Positions 55,352 to 63,941 of a stretch of DNA of 64,000 nt are shown here, one piece after another. The translations under genes and the position numbers were made by a program. The DNA comes from Bacteroidaceae bacterium (GTDB taxonomy: Bacteria; Bacteroidota; Bacteroidia; Bacteroidales; Bacteroidaceae). Every line of letters starts with the position of its first letter. The stretch's first letter is position 1. The notes beneath the pieces are model-generated. The model was given only the letters and a program-made list of their open reading frames with translations. It did no database searches and was not told the DNA's origin. The stretch spans positions 39,402-103,401 of the forward strand of contig JAGBFX010000033.1 in NCBI GenBank assembly GCA_017936265.1, given 5' to 3'.

Positions 55352-56655
55352 CAACCGCACCTGAAATACTTGCCGGACTTTTCGGCTATCTGAACAGCAA
55401 CTGCGATTATGTAGTCCTGCGAAATTTTGAAGGGCTTCCCGAGAATAACAGCAGCAGGGATATTGACATAATCATAGAAAGGAGTACCTATAAGAAGCAT
55501 AAAGGCGATATCATCGCACTGCTGGAAAAACATGACTGGAAAATCATCACATACCTCAATAGCGACAGGCTTGTCACATGGGTATGCGGTTGCGTTGACA
55601 AGAGAAGCAACACCGAGATTATCCAACTGGATTTCTTCTTCGACACTTCACTGTTCGGAGTACAGTTCATTAAAGCGAGCGAGTTCCTTGCACACAGGGA
55701 ATTCAACGGCAAGATATATCATGTTGACAAGAACTATGAATTCCTTGACAAATACATGTACGACCGCGCCGTAGGCGTACAATACCCCGACAAATACAGA
55801 GAGGTCAAAGAGGCCGTGGCCGACAGTACCGTTGTCGCAAAGAAACTCAAGAAGGTGTTTGGTGTAGATGGCATTGAAGAGTGCGACAAGCACTCTGGCA
55901 AGAAGATGCTTCTTCACGCAGCACTACGTAACCCGTTCGGCACATTTGCACGCTTCTGCAGGTTCGAATATCATCGGGTAAAGAACTATCTGCTCTCGCG
56001 CACAGGATTCAGCATAGGCTTTACCGGCCCCGACGGCAGCGGCAAGACAACGGTCATCGACACCATATTAGAGCGTATTGCGCCTGTGTTCAAGAGCGCA
56101 CACAAGTACTACCACTTCCGCCCTGCCCTCTTCGGCAATCTGGGCGAGGTGGCACACTCGGCAGGAATAAAGAAAGAGGTCGACCGTAACTACAGCGACC
56201 CGCACCGCGGTGGCAAGACAGGCAAGCTGAACTCGTTCCTGCGCCTCTGTTACTACTCCATTGATTATATCATAGGCTACTTTGTCAAGGTCAAGTCGGT
56301 CACACGCATCACACGTGTGGTTGTCTTCGACCGCTACTTTACCGATATAATATGCGACAGCCGCCGCTCAAGGATTTATCTGAGCCCCAAGTTTCTATAC
56401 CGGTGGGGCAAGTTCTTTATCCCCACGCTTGACTACAATATACTGCTCACAGCAAGCAGCGAGACCATACTCGCCCGCAAGCGGGAGCTTGATGAAGAGG
56501 GTATAAACACAATCAATGCCAAGATTGATTACCTTGCGGGCAAGAAGGGGTACACTAAAGTCCTTAACGAGACAACCCCTCAGGCAGCAGTGTACGAGAT
56601 ACTGAGCCATGTATTCAACGAACAACACAAAAAAAATTTGAAGAGACTGAAATAA
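55348..56655 (+). CDS. Two-domain protein: nucleotidyltransferase-like N-terminus, P-loop kinase-like C-terminus
   Basis: A 435-residue protein with two parts. The N-terminal part (about 1-190), with DYVVLRNFEGLPENNSSRDI and an acidic DID triad region, resembles the nucleotidyltransferase fold. The C-terminal part (about 215-435) is thymidylate-kinase-like, with Walker A FTGPDGSGKTTVID (about 224-237) and VVVFDRYFTDIICDSRRSR (the DR-Y motif). I know of similar proteins in capsule loci but of no assigned reaction. It could phosphorylate a sugar or nucleotide intermediate. It is coupled by ATGA overlap to the upstream GT2. Confidence 0.7.
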   Translation: MTTAPEILAGLFGYLNSNCDYVVLRNFEGLPENNSSRDIDIIIERSTYKKHKGDIIALLEKHDWKIITYLNSDRLVTWVCGCVDKRSNTEIIQLDFFFDTSLFGVQFIKASEFLAHREFNGKIYHVDKNYEFLDKYMYDRAVGVQYPDKYREVKEAVADSTVVAKKLKKVFGVDGIEECDKHSGKKMLLHAALRNPFGTFARFCRFEYHRVKNYLLSRTGFSIGFTGPDGSGKTTVIDTILERIAPVFKSAHKYYHFRPALFGNLGEVAHSAGIKKEVDRNYSDPHRGGKTGKLNSFLRLCYYSIDYIIGYFVKVKSVTRITRVVVFDRYFTDIICDSRRSRIYLSPKFLYRWGKFFIPTLDYNILLTASSETILARKRELDEEGINTINAKIDYLAGKKGYTKVLNETTPQAAVYEILSHVFNEQHKKNLKRLK

Positions 56656-56663
56656 TATAATTT

Positions 56664-57665
56664 ATGAATAAAAGAAATAATAGACACGTTTCGTTTGATT
56701 ATATTAGAGTAATATCAACATTTGGTATTATTACATGTCACTTCCTACTCAATTATCAAAACTTCAAAATTACAGGTAATCTCCTTGCAAACATTTTTAA
56801 TCCAATCTTTATCATTTTAAGTGCATTTATTTTTGGAATAAAATGGCAAAGTAACAACAAAACATCACTGCATAAATCATTCGTTTTTGAGAGAGTTGTA
56901 AGAGTCTCATGCACATACTACCCATTTTTAATGTTTATGTTTTTGTTTATATTCCTTACGGATGGAAAAATTCTCGAAAAAACAGATATTATACTACACT
57001 TTTTACATCTTCCAGTCATTCGCAGAATTGAGAATTGGGGACATTTATGGTTTATAAGCATGATACTCTTTTGCTACGTTGCATGTTATTTATATTCCAA
57101 ACTTAAAATACGAATAAATTCTAGCAAAACGACATTAATGATTATTGGGGTATTATGCTTATTAGGTATAATTATTATTTACAATTACAATATTAGTGTA
57201 ATAACTTATAGTATCATTATCTATCTTTACTTATATATCATCGTTTTTGAGAATGCAAGTTCTATTTTGAAGTTTATGGAGAAATTCAAAAACACTAAAA
57301 GCATCCTAACCATGTCATTGCTATTTATTATTTTATCTACCCTCATACAACTAGGGAACTTCCCACACCACCTTATCAACATACTTACTGGCCTCATTTT
57401 GGCTGCCTTACTATTTACGATACTACATAATATCTTCAAAAATAGAAATATAAATAGGATAATCTTAACATTATCAAACATAAGTTTTGAGATATTTCTT
57501 GTACATCATATCATAACCATTGGGGAATACAGAGCAATGAACTATATCACACAGCCATATATATGTTTCATACTTATATGTACAATGAGCATTATCTTTG
57601 GATACATTCTAAACTGCCTTTCTTTTAAGAACATATATAAATGTTTAACAACCAATAGCAAATAA
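56664..57665 (+). CDS. Acyltransferase-3 family membrane protein (3 of 6)
   Basis: 333 aa with about 10 helices; helix 1 has SFDYIRVISTFGIITCHFLL, and FGIKWQSNNKTS and NWGHLWFISMILFCYVACYL follow. It is among the most AT-rich genes in the window, with abundant ATA, AAT and TTA codons, and lies between two GC-richer genes. That points to recent acquisition. Confidence 0.83.
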   Translation: MNKRNNRHVSFDYIRVISTFGIITCHFLLNYQNFKITGNLLANIFNPIFIILSAFIFGIKWQSNNKTSLHKSFVFERVVRVSCTYYPFLMFMFLFIFLTDGKILEKTDIILHFLHLPVIRRIENWGHLWFISMILFCYVACYLYSKLKIRINSSKTTLMIIGVLCLLGIIIIYNYNISVITYSIIIYLYLYIIVFENASSILKFMEKFKNTKSILTMSLLFIILSTLIQLGNFPHHLINILTGLILAALLFTILHNIFKNRNINRIILTLSNISFEIFLVHHIITIGEYRAMNYITQPYICFILICTMSIIFGYILNCLSFKNIYKCLTTNSK

Positions 57666-57683
57666 TACAAATTATTTATATAT

Positions 57684-58448
57684 ATGTATTTTTCCATTAT
57701 AACAGTATGTTGGAACAGCGGAAAAACCATTGAACGGACTATCAAGTCCATTCTGTCGCAAGAATTCTGCGACTATGAATATATAATTGTCGACGGCGGT
57801 TCTACCGACAATACACTTGATATAATAAACGGATACGAGCCAAAGTTCGACGGCAGGCTAAAATACAAAAGCGAGCCGGACAAAGGAATATACGACGCCT
57901 TCAACAAAGGTATTGAAAGAGCAACAGGAAGATATATATGGCTGGTAAACAGCGATGATTATATTCAGCAAGATGCTCTCAAGAACCTTCACAACATGGT
58001 CAAAGGGTACAGAACGGGGGAAGAACCAATCATTTCAGCGATAATGAACTGTGTATCAGAAACCGGAGAGGTTCTGTATAAGGTAAAGTCATCGCCCGAG
58101 AAGGTTGTTGCAGCCTACCGCAACAACACTATGGGTACAATCCATCCAGCGACAATAGTTCCCAAGAGAATATATGACATTGTCGGGCTATACGACATAA
58201 ACTACAGGATTATCGGCGATATCGACTGGTTCAAAAGGGCATACAAAGCGGGAATGCCTATTGTTTTTGCCGATTTCATCGTTACAAATTTCATGGTCGG
58301 CGGTGTGTCAACAGCATCAGGGAGCGCAAAAAGCAAGAAAGACCGCAAGTATCTGCTCAGGAAGTTCTACCCGAACTTCTTCTCATATACCTTCCAATAC
58401 TGGAAATGGCTTGCAGCATTCTACATCACCCGATATATCAGAAGATAA
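57684..58448 (+). CDS. Family 2 glycosyltransferase (WcaE-like)
   Basis: Short GT-A enzyme (254 aa): YFSIITVCWNSGKTIERTIK, IIVDGGSTDNTLDIINGYEP and KGIYDAFNKGIERATGRYIW, a pattern seen in WcaE-like transferases. LVNSDDYIQQ holds the metal-binding acids. The sugar is unknown. Confidence 0.92.
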   Translation: MYFSIITVCWNSGKTIERTIKSILSQEFCDYEYIIVDGGSTDNTLDIINGYEPKFDGRLKYKSEPDKGIYDAFNKGIERATGRYIWLVNSDDYIQQDALKNLHNMVKGYRTGEEPIISAIMNCVSETGEVLYKVKSSPEKVVAAYRNNTMGTIHPATIVPKRIYDIVGLYDINYRIIGDIDWFKRAYKAGMPIVFADFIVTNFMVGGVSTASGSAKSKKDRKYLLRKFYPNFFSYTFQYWKWLAAFYITRYIRR

Positions 58449-58465
58449 ACTACATCAAGTTCTGC

Positions 58466-59440
58466 ATGTCACAAAAAAGAATAGAGTTCATTGACCTTGC
58501 AAAAGGTATTTGCATAATTCTTGTTGTTTTAGGGCACTGTGGTGCTCCTATCAGCATTCCCGGGTTTGAGATTGTGCGCATGCCACTTTATTTCATCTTA
58601 TCGGGGTTATTCTTCAAGGATTATGGAGGAGGGTATAATTTCTTAATTAGAAAGACAAACAAGATACTTATTCCCTTTATATTCTTTTACCTACTTGGAT
58701 GCATGGCATATTACGGAATTAAGTTCCTTGCCCCACAGCTTCTGATAACAAGCGCAGGAGGTATTCTTGATGTATTCAACAACAGGCAGTTTTTCAATGG
58801 ACCGATATGGTTCCTGCTATGCCTATTCTGGTGCAACATCATCTTCTGTCAGATAACCATACACATAAAAAGAGAATGGCTGCGCATAATAACCGTGATT
58901 GCATTGGGAGTGACAGGACTGCTTTTAGGAAGGAGTGGTGTTTTCATTCCTATGTTCATTGATGTAGCATTCACAGCACTGCCATTCTTCGCTTTCGGTT
59001 ACTATTTGAAGAAGAGTGACATTCTTTATCCCAACAGATATGACAGATACAACATCCTGTTTGCAATGGCATTCTGGGGTGTTGCATATATTCTTACCAT
59101 TACAACCGATTACCGTCTTTCGCTGCATTACAATGGATTGGAAGGCTGGAGCACATATTTCATAAGCATAACATCTGTGCTAGCAATACTTTTCCTGTGC
59201 AAAAGCATAAAACACATTCCGTTTATTTCCTATGTCGGACGATACTCCATAGTCCTGCTCTGCGTACACCACATGATATACCGTCCGCTGATGGTTCTCA
59301 TGCCAAAGACTGGGATTGAGATATTGAGCAGCAACTGGAGCATTGCAATAATTACATTACTGTTATCGGCCGCATGCATTCCTATATGCAAAAGACTGAT
59401 TCCATGGTTCGTGGCACAGAAGGATTTGATAACTACATAA
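58466..59440 (+). CDS. Acyltransferase-3 family membrane protein (4 of 6)
   Basis: 324 aa, about 10 helices. Helix 1 is FIDLAKGICIILVVLGHCGA and the loop RMPLYFILSGLFFKDY is family-typical, as is FNGPIWFLLCLFWCNIIF. The start at 58466 (MSQKRIEFIDLAKG) is chosen because the longer frame runs back into the GT2 gene. Directly followed by another member of the same family. Confidence 0.87.
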   Translation: MSQKRIEFIDLAKGICIILVVLGHCGAPISIPGFEIVRMPLYFILSGLFFKDYGGGYNFLIRKTNKILIPFIFFYLLGCMAYYGIKFLAPQLLITSAGGILDVFNNRQFFNGPIWFLLCLFWCNIIFCQITIHIKREWLRIITVIALGVTGLLLGRSGVFIPMFIDVAFTALPFFAFGYYLKKSDILYPNRYDRYNILFAMAFWGVAYILTITTDYRLSLHYNGLEGWSTYFISITSVLAILFLCKSIKHIPFISYVGRYSIVLLCVHHMIYRPLMVLMPKTGIEILSSNWSIAIITLLLSAACIPICKRLIPWFVAQKDLITT

Positions 59441-59448
59441 AAAAGCAA

Positions 59449-60456
59449 ATGAAAAAAGACAGAAAGTTCTGGATTGACGCCATAAAAGCCATATGCATGA
59501 TATGTGTGTATGTATACCATACAGGATATTATTATGGAATTGACTATAACAAATTTGTATTCATATTTACTCCGTTTTACGTTAATGGTTTCTTCTTTAT
59601 AAGCGGATATTTGTTTTTCAAGAGCTATGATAAAAAACATCTTTATGGCAAAAAAGAATATATAAAGTCTATAAAGAACATTCTGTTTAGACTTGTAATA
59701 CCAACTATATTCTTTTCTGCATGTTTGTATATCCCCAAACATTGGGGTGCAATAATCATTGATGGTTTTATCATAAACACATTGGGAGGAACCGGGTTTT
59801 GGTTTACATCAGCAATGTGTGTTTCACAAATTGTACTCGCAACCTTTTTCTTAAGTAATAGAAAAAATATCTGGATATACTTTTTATTCGCTACCACAAT
59901 TCTCGCTACAATGAACATTTTTGGCGACATAAGAAGCAAGCCTGCGGAGGAATATTTTCCATGGTATTGGCAAACAGGCCTAATATATATCTTTGTCATG
60001 TGCTTAGGGGGTATATATTACAAGTATGAGGAATCTGTATATAAACTGATAAGCAAGCCATTTATGGTATTGCTTATAACAGTTGCTTATGCAGTAATAA
60101 TATATTATTCACTGATTTACCCTACCTATTATTTTAGTCTTAGCGGTAGGAACAACATGCTTGGGATTATAGGTATGGTAATTTCAATATTGCTACTCAT
60201 ATCAATTACCACAAGAATCAAAGAAAGCCGTTTGCTCCATTATATTGGCAAGAATTCTATTGTTTTTTATTTTCTTTCTGGGGCTGTTCCAACTGCTGTT
60301 TCGGTAATTACAAATAGTCTTATAGAGGAGAAATCATATATCATATATACTTGTGTCACTATAGTTTCACTGGCTGTATCATGTGGTATTACCTACATTA
60401 TCACACATTATATGCCTTTCATCCTTGATTTGAGAAACATCTGGAATACAAAATAA
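59449..60456 (+). CDS. Acyltransferase-3 family membrane protein (5 of 6)
   Basis: 335 aa, about 10 helices: WIDAIKAICMICVYVYHTGY in helix 1, FTPFYVNGFFFISGYLFFKS and GGTGFWFTSAMCVSQIVL after it. The start at 59449 is preferred, 8 nt after the preceding stop; the longer frame would overlap it. AT-rich. It lies in tandem with a related gene but the two differ enough to suggest different positions of modification, not a fresh duplication. Confidence 0.87.
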   Translation: MKKDRKFWIDAIKAICMICVYVYHTGYYYGIDYNKFVFIFTPFYVNGFFFISGYLFFKSYDKKHLYGKKEYIKSIKNILFRLVIPTIFFSACLYIPKHWGAIIIDGFIINTLGGTGFWFTSAMCVSQIVLATFFLSNRKNIWIYFLFATTILATMNIFGDIRSKPAEEYFPWYWQTGLIYIFVMCLGGIYYKYEESVYKLISKPFMVLLITVAYAVIIYYSLIYPTYYFSLSGRNNMLGIIGMVISILLLISITTRIKESRLLHYIGKNSIVFYFLSGAVPTAVSVITNSLIEEKSYIIYTCVTIVSLAVSCGITYIITHYMPFILDLRNIWNTK

Positions 60457-60468
60457 TCACAATTGATT

Positions 60469-61698
60469 ATGCCTAACAATAAACCAAAAATCTTCGTTTC
60501 GGCCTATGCATGCGAGCCGGGACTCGGCAGCGAGATTGGTGTGGGGTGGCACTGGGTGCTCGAGATGTCGAAGCACTTTGAGCTGTGGGTACTCACACGC
60601 GAGAGCAACCGAGGCACCATTGAGCCATGGATAGCTGCGCATCCCGAGTTTGAGGGAATACATTTCCTTTACTTCGACCTGCCAAAGTGGGCAAGATTCT
60701 GGAAAAAAGGCATGCGTGGCGTGCGCACATACTACAACATATGGCAGTACTGCACCAACGGCATTGTAAAACGTACCATGACCGAGAACGGCATAAAGGT
60801 GTTCCACCACCTCACATACGGCAATGCACTGTGGAAGGTAAGCAGCTTCGGACAAAAGCAGTTCTTCGTATGGGGTCCTATCGGTGGCCTTGAGACTATC
60901 CCCGCCGAGTACAGCAGACACTATGCCCGCAAGAACCGTCTCATTGAATGGGTGCGCCGCATGACAATCAAGAGTCTGCCGCTGAACTTCGGGTTCAGGA
61001 AGCGTTGCAAGAATGCAGACATAATGCTGTGCAAGACCGAAATAACACGCGACCTCATCCCCGCTAAATATCGCGACAAAAGCATACTTTTTACCGACGT
61101 CGCCGTTGAGAAGAGTGAACACTCAGCAACGGTTCAGAACAAAGAGAACAACAGGATAGATTTCATCACTGTTGGCCGCCTTGATGCTTGGCGGGGCTTT
61201 GACCTGGTAATCGAGAGTTTTGCGCGCGTTGCAAAAGGCGACAAGCGTATGCATCTGAGCATTGTGGGCAAGGGCAGCGACAAGGCAAGGCTGACGCTGT
61301 TGACGGAAAGGCTTGGATTACAGGAGCAGGTTACTTTCACAGGCAATGTTCCAATGGAGCAGTATTACAGGCTGCTTGCAGCTGCCGATGTCGTTGTGAA
61401 CGCTTCGCTCAAGGAGGGCGCCGTAACAGTATCGTTCGACTCCATGGCTATGGGCAAACCCCTCATATGCATTGACACCACCGGTTATACACGTTACTTC
61501 TCCAATGAATATGCTGTTGTCATTCCACGCTCAGGGCGCGAAGAGGTAATAGCCGACATTGCTACAGCAATGGAGCGCATGAAGGATGAGAAGGAGCGTA
61601 GAGCCATTGGTGAAAAGGCAAAGCACGCCGGCGAGCAGTTCCTTTGGGAGGCTCGTGGCATTGAGTACAGGGATTTGCTGAAGAGCAAGATGAAATAA
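60469..61698 (+). CDS. Family 4 glycosyltransferase
   Basis: GT-B transferase (409 aa). N-terminal KIFVSAYACEPGLGSEIGVG and the C-terminal donor region with ITVGRLDAWRGFDLVIESFA, LSIVGKGSDKARLTLL, VTFTGNVPMEQYYRLLAAAD and the EX7E-like VNASLKEGAVTVSFDSMAMG. The start is set at the ATG at 60469; a TTG two codons upstream is less likely. Base composition is core-like. Confidence 0.93.
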   Translation: MPNNKPKIFVSAYACEPGLGSEIGVGWHWVLEMSKHFELWVLTRESNRGTIEPWIAAHPEFEGIHFLYFDLPKWARFWKKGMRGVRTYYNIWQYCTNGIVKRTMTENGIKVFHHLTYGNALWKVSSFGQKQFFVWGPIGGLETIPAEYSRHYARKNRLIEWVRRMTIKSLPLNFGFRKRCKNADIMLCKTEITRDLIPAKYRDKSILFTDVAVEKSEHSATVQNKENNRIDFITVGRLDAWRGFDLVIESFARVAKGDKRMHLSIVGKGSDKARLTLLTERLGLQEQVTFTGNVPMEQYYRLLAAADVVVNASLKEGAVTVSFDSMAMGKPLICIDTTGYTRYFSNEYAVVIPRSGREEVIADIATAMERMKDEKERRAIGEKAKHAGEQFLWEARGIEYRDLLKSKMK

Positions 61699-61706
61699 CA
61701 TTGAAT

Positions 61707-62732
61707 ATGAACAGACAATCAAATATCGAACTACTGAGAATTATTGCAATGCTGATGATTCTTGGATTGCATGTAAATTTCCTTGCAATAGACAAACCCA
61801 ATGCAGAAGAGATTCTAAGCACGCCCATGCAATCATTCATGCGAATCCTCTGTGAAAACTTCTGTATTGTAGGAGTTAATGTATTCGTACTTATCTCTGG
61901 TTGGTTCGGAATCAACTATAAACTAAAAGGGCTATGTAGTTTCTTGTTCCAATCTCTTTTTTTCTCACTTACAATATTTATTCCGTTCTTTTTAACAGAT
62001 AAAATTGAGGTAAGCCGGATAAATATCATGTCGGCATTCCTTATGTATAAAAATGCATACTGGTTTGTTTGGGCATATCTCGTTCTATATATAATCTCTC
62101 CAATACTGAATACTTTTATAGAAAACACAGATAAAGCGACTATCAGAAGAGTACTTGTTTTATTCTTCACAACCCAAACAGTAATATTCATCTTTACTGG
62201 AGTAGGGTTTTACAAATCAGGCTATGACCCATTATCATTCATCGGATTATACTTGTTAGCAAGATACTTCAGACTATATAGAAGTAACAATGGCAAATAC
62301 AACTATTTAGGTATTTACCTGACTTGTGTGCTTTGCAATACACTGATGTATTTTATTCCTGCATATATGGGACACAACAATGAAACCATACTTACCATTA
62401 GCAATGCATATACCAACCCGCTGAATATAATCGGAGCATTATATCTTCTTCTATTCTTTACAAAGCTTGACATTAAGAGCAAATGTATCAATTGGTTCGC
62501 AGCATCGTGCTTTGCTGTATATCTTTTTCATTGTCATTTTTGTTTGGGTAGATATTATGTAAACTATGCAAAAGAGATATTCAATAACTTCTCTGGCATA
62601 CCTTATTTTGCAATAATTATTGCTTTTATATTAGGTGTATTTATCATATCCGTACTGATTGACAAAGTTAGGATTCCGCTTTTCAACTACGTTTGGAACA
62701 AATTTGACAAGTTGAAAGGTACATCCCTATGA
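61707..62732 (+). CDS. Acyltransferase-3 family membrane protein (6 of 6)
   Basis: 341 aa, about 10 helices: NIELLRIIAMLMILGLHVNF in helix 1, then VGVNVFVLISGWFGINYKLK. The SGWFGI loop and AYWFVWAYLVLYIISPIL are typical of the OafA-related acyltransferases in capsule loci. The start at the ATG at 61707 follows a TTG six bases earlier. It ends in an ATGA overlap with the kinase-like gene. AT-rich. Confidence 0.88.
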   Translation: MNRQSNIELLRIIAMLMILGLHVNFLAIDKPNAEEILSTPMQSFMRILCENFCIVGVNVFVLISGWFGINYKLKGLCSFLFQSLFFSLTIFIPFFLTDKIEVSRINIMSAFLMYKNAYWFVWAYLVLYIISPILNTFIENTDKATIRRVLVLFFTTQTVIFIFTGVGFYKSGYDPLSFIGLYLLARYFRLYRSNNGKYNYLGIYLTCVLCNTLMYFIPAYMGHNNETILTISNAYTNPLNIIGALYLLLFFTKLDIKSKCINWFAASCFAVYLFHCHFCLGRYYVNYAKEIFNNFSGIPYFAIIIAFILGVFIISVLIDKVRIPLFNYVWNKFDKLKGTSL

Positions 62733-63820
62733 CCGCGCTTGATAAAATAGTTGACCTTGCCGACGGAGAGAAATTCTACCGCTTTGGCAATGCAGACGGC
62801 AAATACTGGATTATGCCGGTGCGGGGTATGCGCACTGCCATGAACCTGTACCAGCCAAGCGGCATAAAGGGCAAGATGCTGAAGGTTCTGCTGCCATTGC
62901 TGCATTGGTTGCCACCAGTACGCAAGGCCATACATGCCACAACGCTGCATTGTTCACTGGGAAAAGAGTTGCACACACTGCTGTGCAATGTGTTCGATAC
63001 AGAGCATATAGAATTCAGCATCTTCGAGGGTACACCGAGCGTACACCGGAAGATTACTATGCAGCTGACATGCGGCAGCCGCATATTGGGCTACTGCAAG
63101 CTGAGCGAGAGCAACGACATCAAGAAGCTTTTTGTCAAGGAGAGCGGGATGCTCTCATGGCTGGCCGACAAGGGGATTACTGATATCCCTGCGGTCCTCT
63201 ACTGCGATACACTGCGGTGCGGTATGCACATATTCGTGCAGAGCACCGCAAAGACAAATGCATCGGCAATAATACATGAATGGAACGGGCTGCACGAAAC
63301 GTTCCTTGCTCATCTGCATGAAAGGACAAAACAAAGAGTGCTATTCGAAGATAGCGACTACTACAAAACCTTACTTGCGCTTGAAGAGCATATTGAGTGG
63401 TTGCCCGATAACGTGGAGAAAGAGCCGATAACAGATGCAGTTGCCACAATAAGGCAAGAGTATTGCGGGCGCGAGGTGGAGTTCTCGGCCTATCATGGAG
63501 ACTTCACTCCGTGGAACATGTTCAAGGAGAACAGCAGACTCTTTGTCTTTGACTTTGAGTACAGTGCCAAGAGTTGTCCGCCGGGTCTTGACCGCTACCA
63601 CTTTTTCACTCAGACAGCTCTTTTCGAGAAGAAATGGGGTGTCGATGAGATTATTGCCTTCATGGCAAGCGAAGAGGGGGCATGGATTGACAAGGGGATA
63701 TACAGACTTTACCTGATAGAGATTATCTCGCGCTTTACCACACGTGAGAACAAGAAGGTCCAGGGCGCAGAGAAGGAACTGTTTGCTATCTGGAGCAATC
63801 TGCTTAAAGCGATTGGATAA
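62729..63820 (+). CDS. Aminoglycoside-phosphotransferase-like kinase
   Basis: A 363-residue protein with the APH/choline-kinase fold. The catalytic loop is YHGDFTPWNMFKENS (about 254-268) and the metal-binding motif FVFDFEYSAKSCPPGLDRYH follows. The N-terminal ATP-binding lobe includes KKLFVKESGMLSWL. Kinases of this fold phosphorylate sugars, choline or lipids; in a glycan locus an alcohol or sugar substrate is likely, but no substrate can be named. It is the last gene visible, with core-like base composition. Confidence 0.75.
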   Translation: MTALDKIVDLADGEKFYRFGNADGKYWIMPVRGMRTAMNLYQPSGIKGKMLKVLLPLLHWLPPVRKAIHATTLHCSLGKELHTLLCNVFDTEHIEFSIFEGTPSVHRKITMQLTCGSRILGYCKLSESNDIKKLFVKESGMLSWLADKGITDIPAVLYCDTLRCGMHIFVQSTAKTNASAIIHEWNGLHETFLAHLHERTKQRVLFEDSDYYKTLLALEEHIEWLPDNVEKEPITDAVATIRQEYCGREVEFSAYHGDFTPWNMFKENSRLFVFDFEYSAKSCPPGLDRYHFFTQTALFEKKWGVDEIIAFMASEEGAWIDKGIYRLYLIEIISRFTTRENKKVQGAEKELFAIWSNLLKAIG

Positions 63821-63839
63821 AGAGCGGTTTGTTTTAATG

Positions 63840-63941
63840 ATACCCCTGCGCCTGTGGCGCCTCCCCTAAAGGGGGAGGAATTGAAAGACTACAACAAAAA
63901 CTGCTCCTCTGTAGGGGGACGAGCGAAGCGGAGGGGGTATA
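63840..63941 (+). repeat. Intergenic cluster of REP-like palindromic repeats
   Basis: CCTCCCCT-AAA-GGGGGAGG hairpin (63860-63878), then CTCCTCTGTAGGGGGACGAGC and GAAGCGGAGGGGGTAT. The ends ATACCCCT and AGGGGGTAT are inverted and can enclose the whole element. The ACGAGC-n-GC-GGAGGG core is shared with the repeats inside the cpsB-like gene. Confidence 0.7.
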
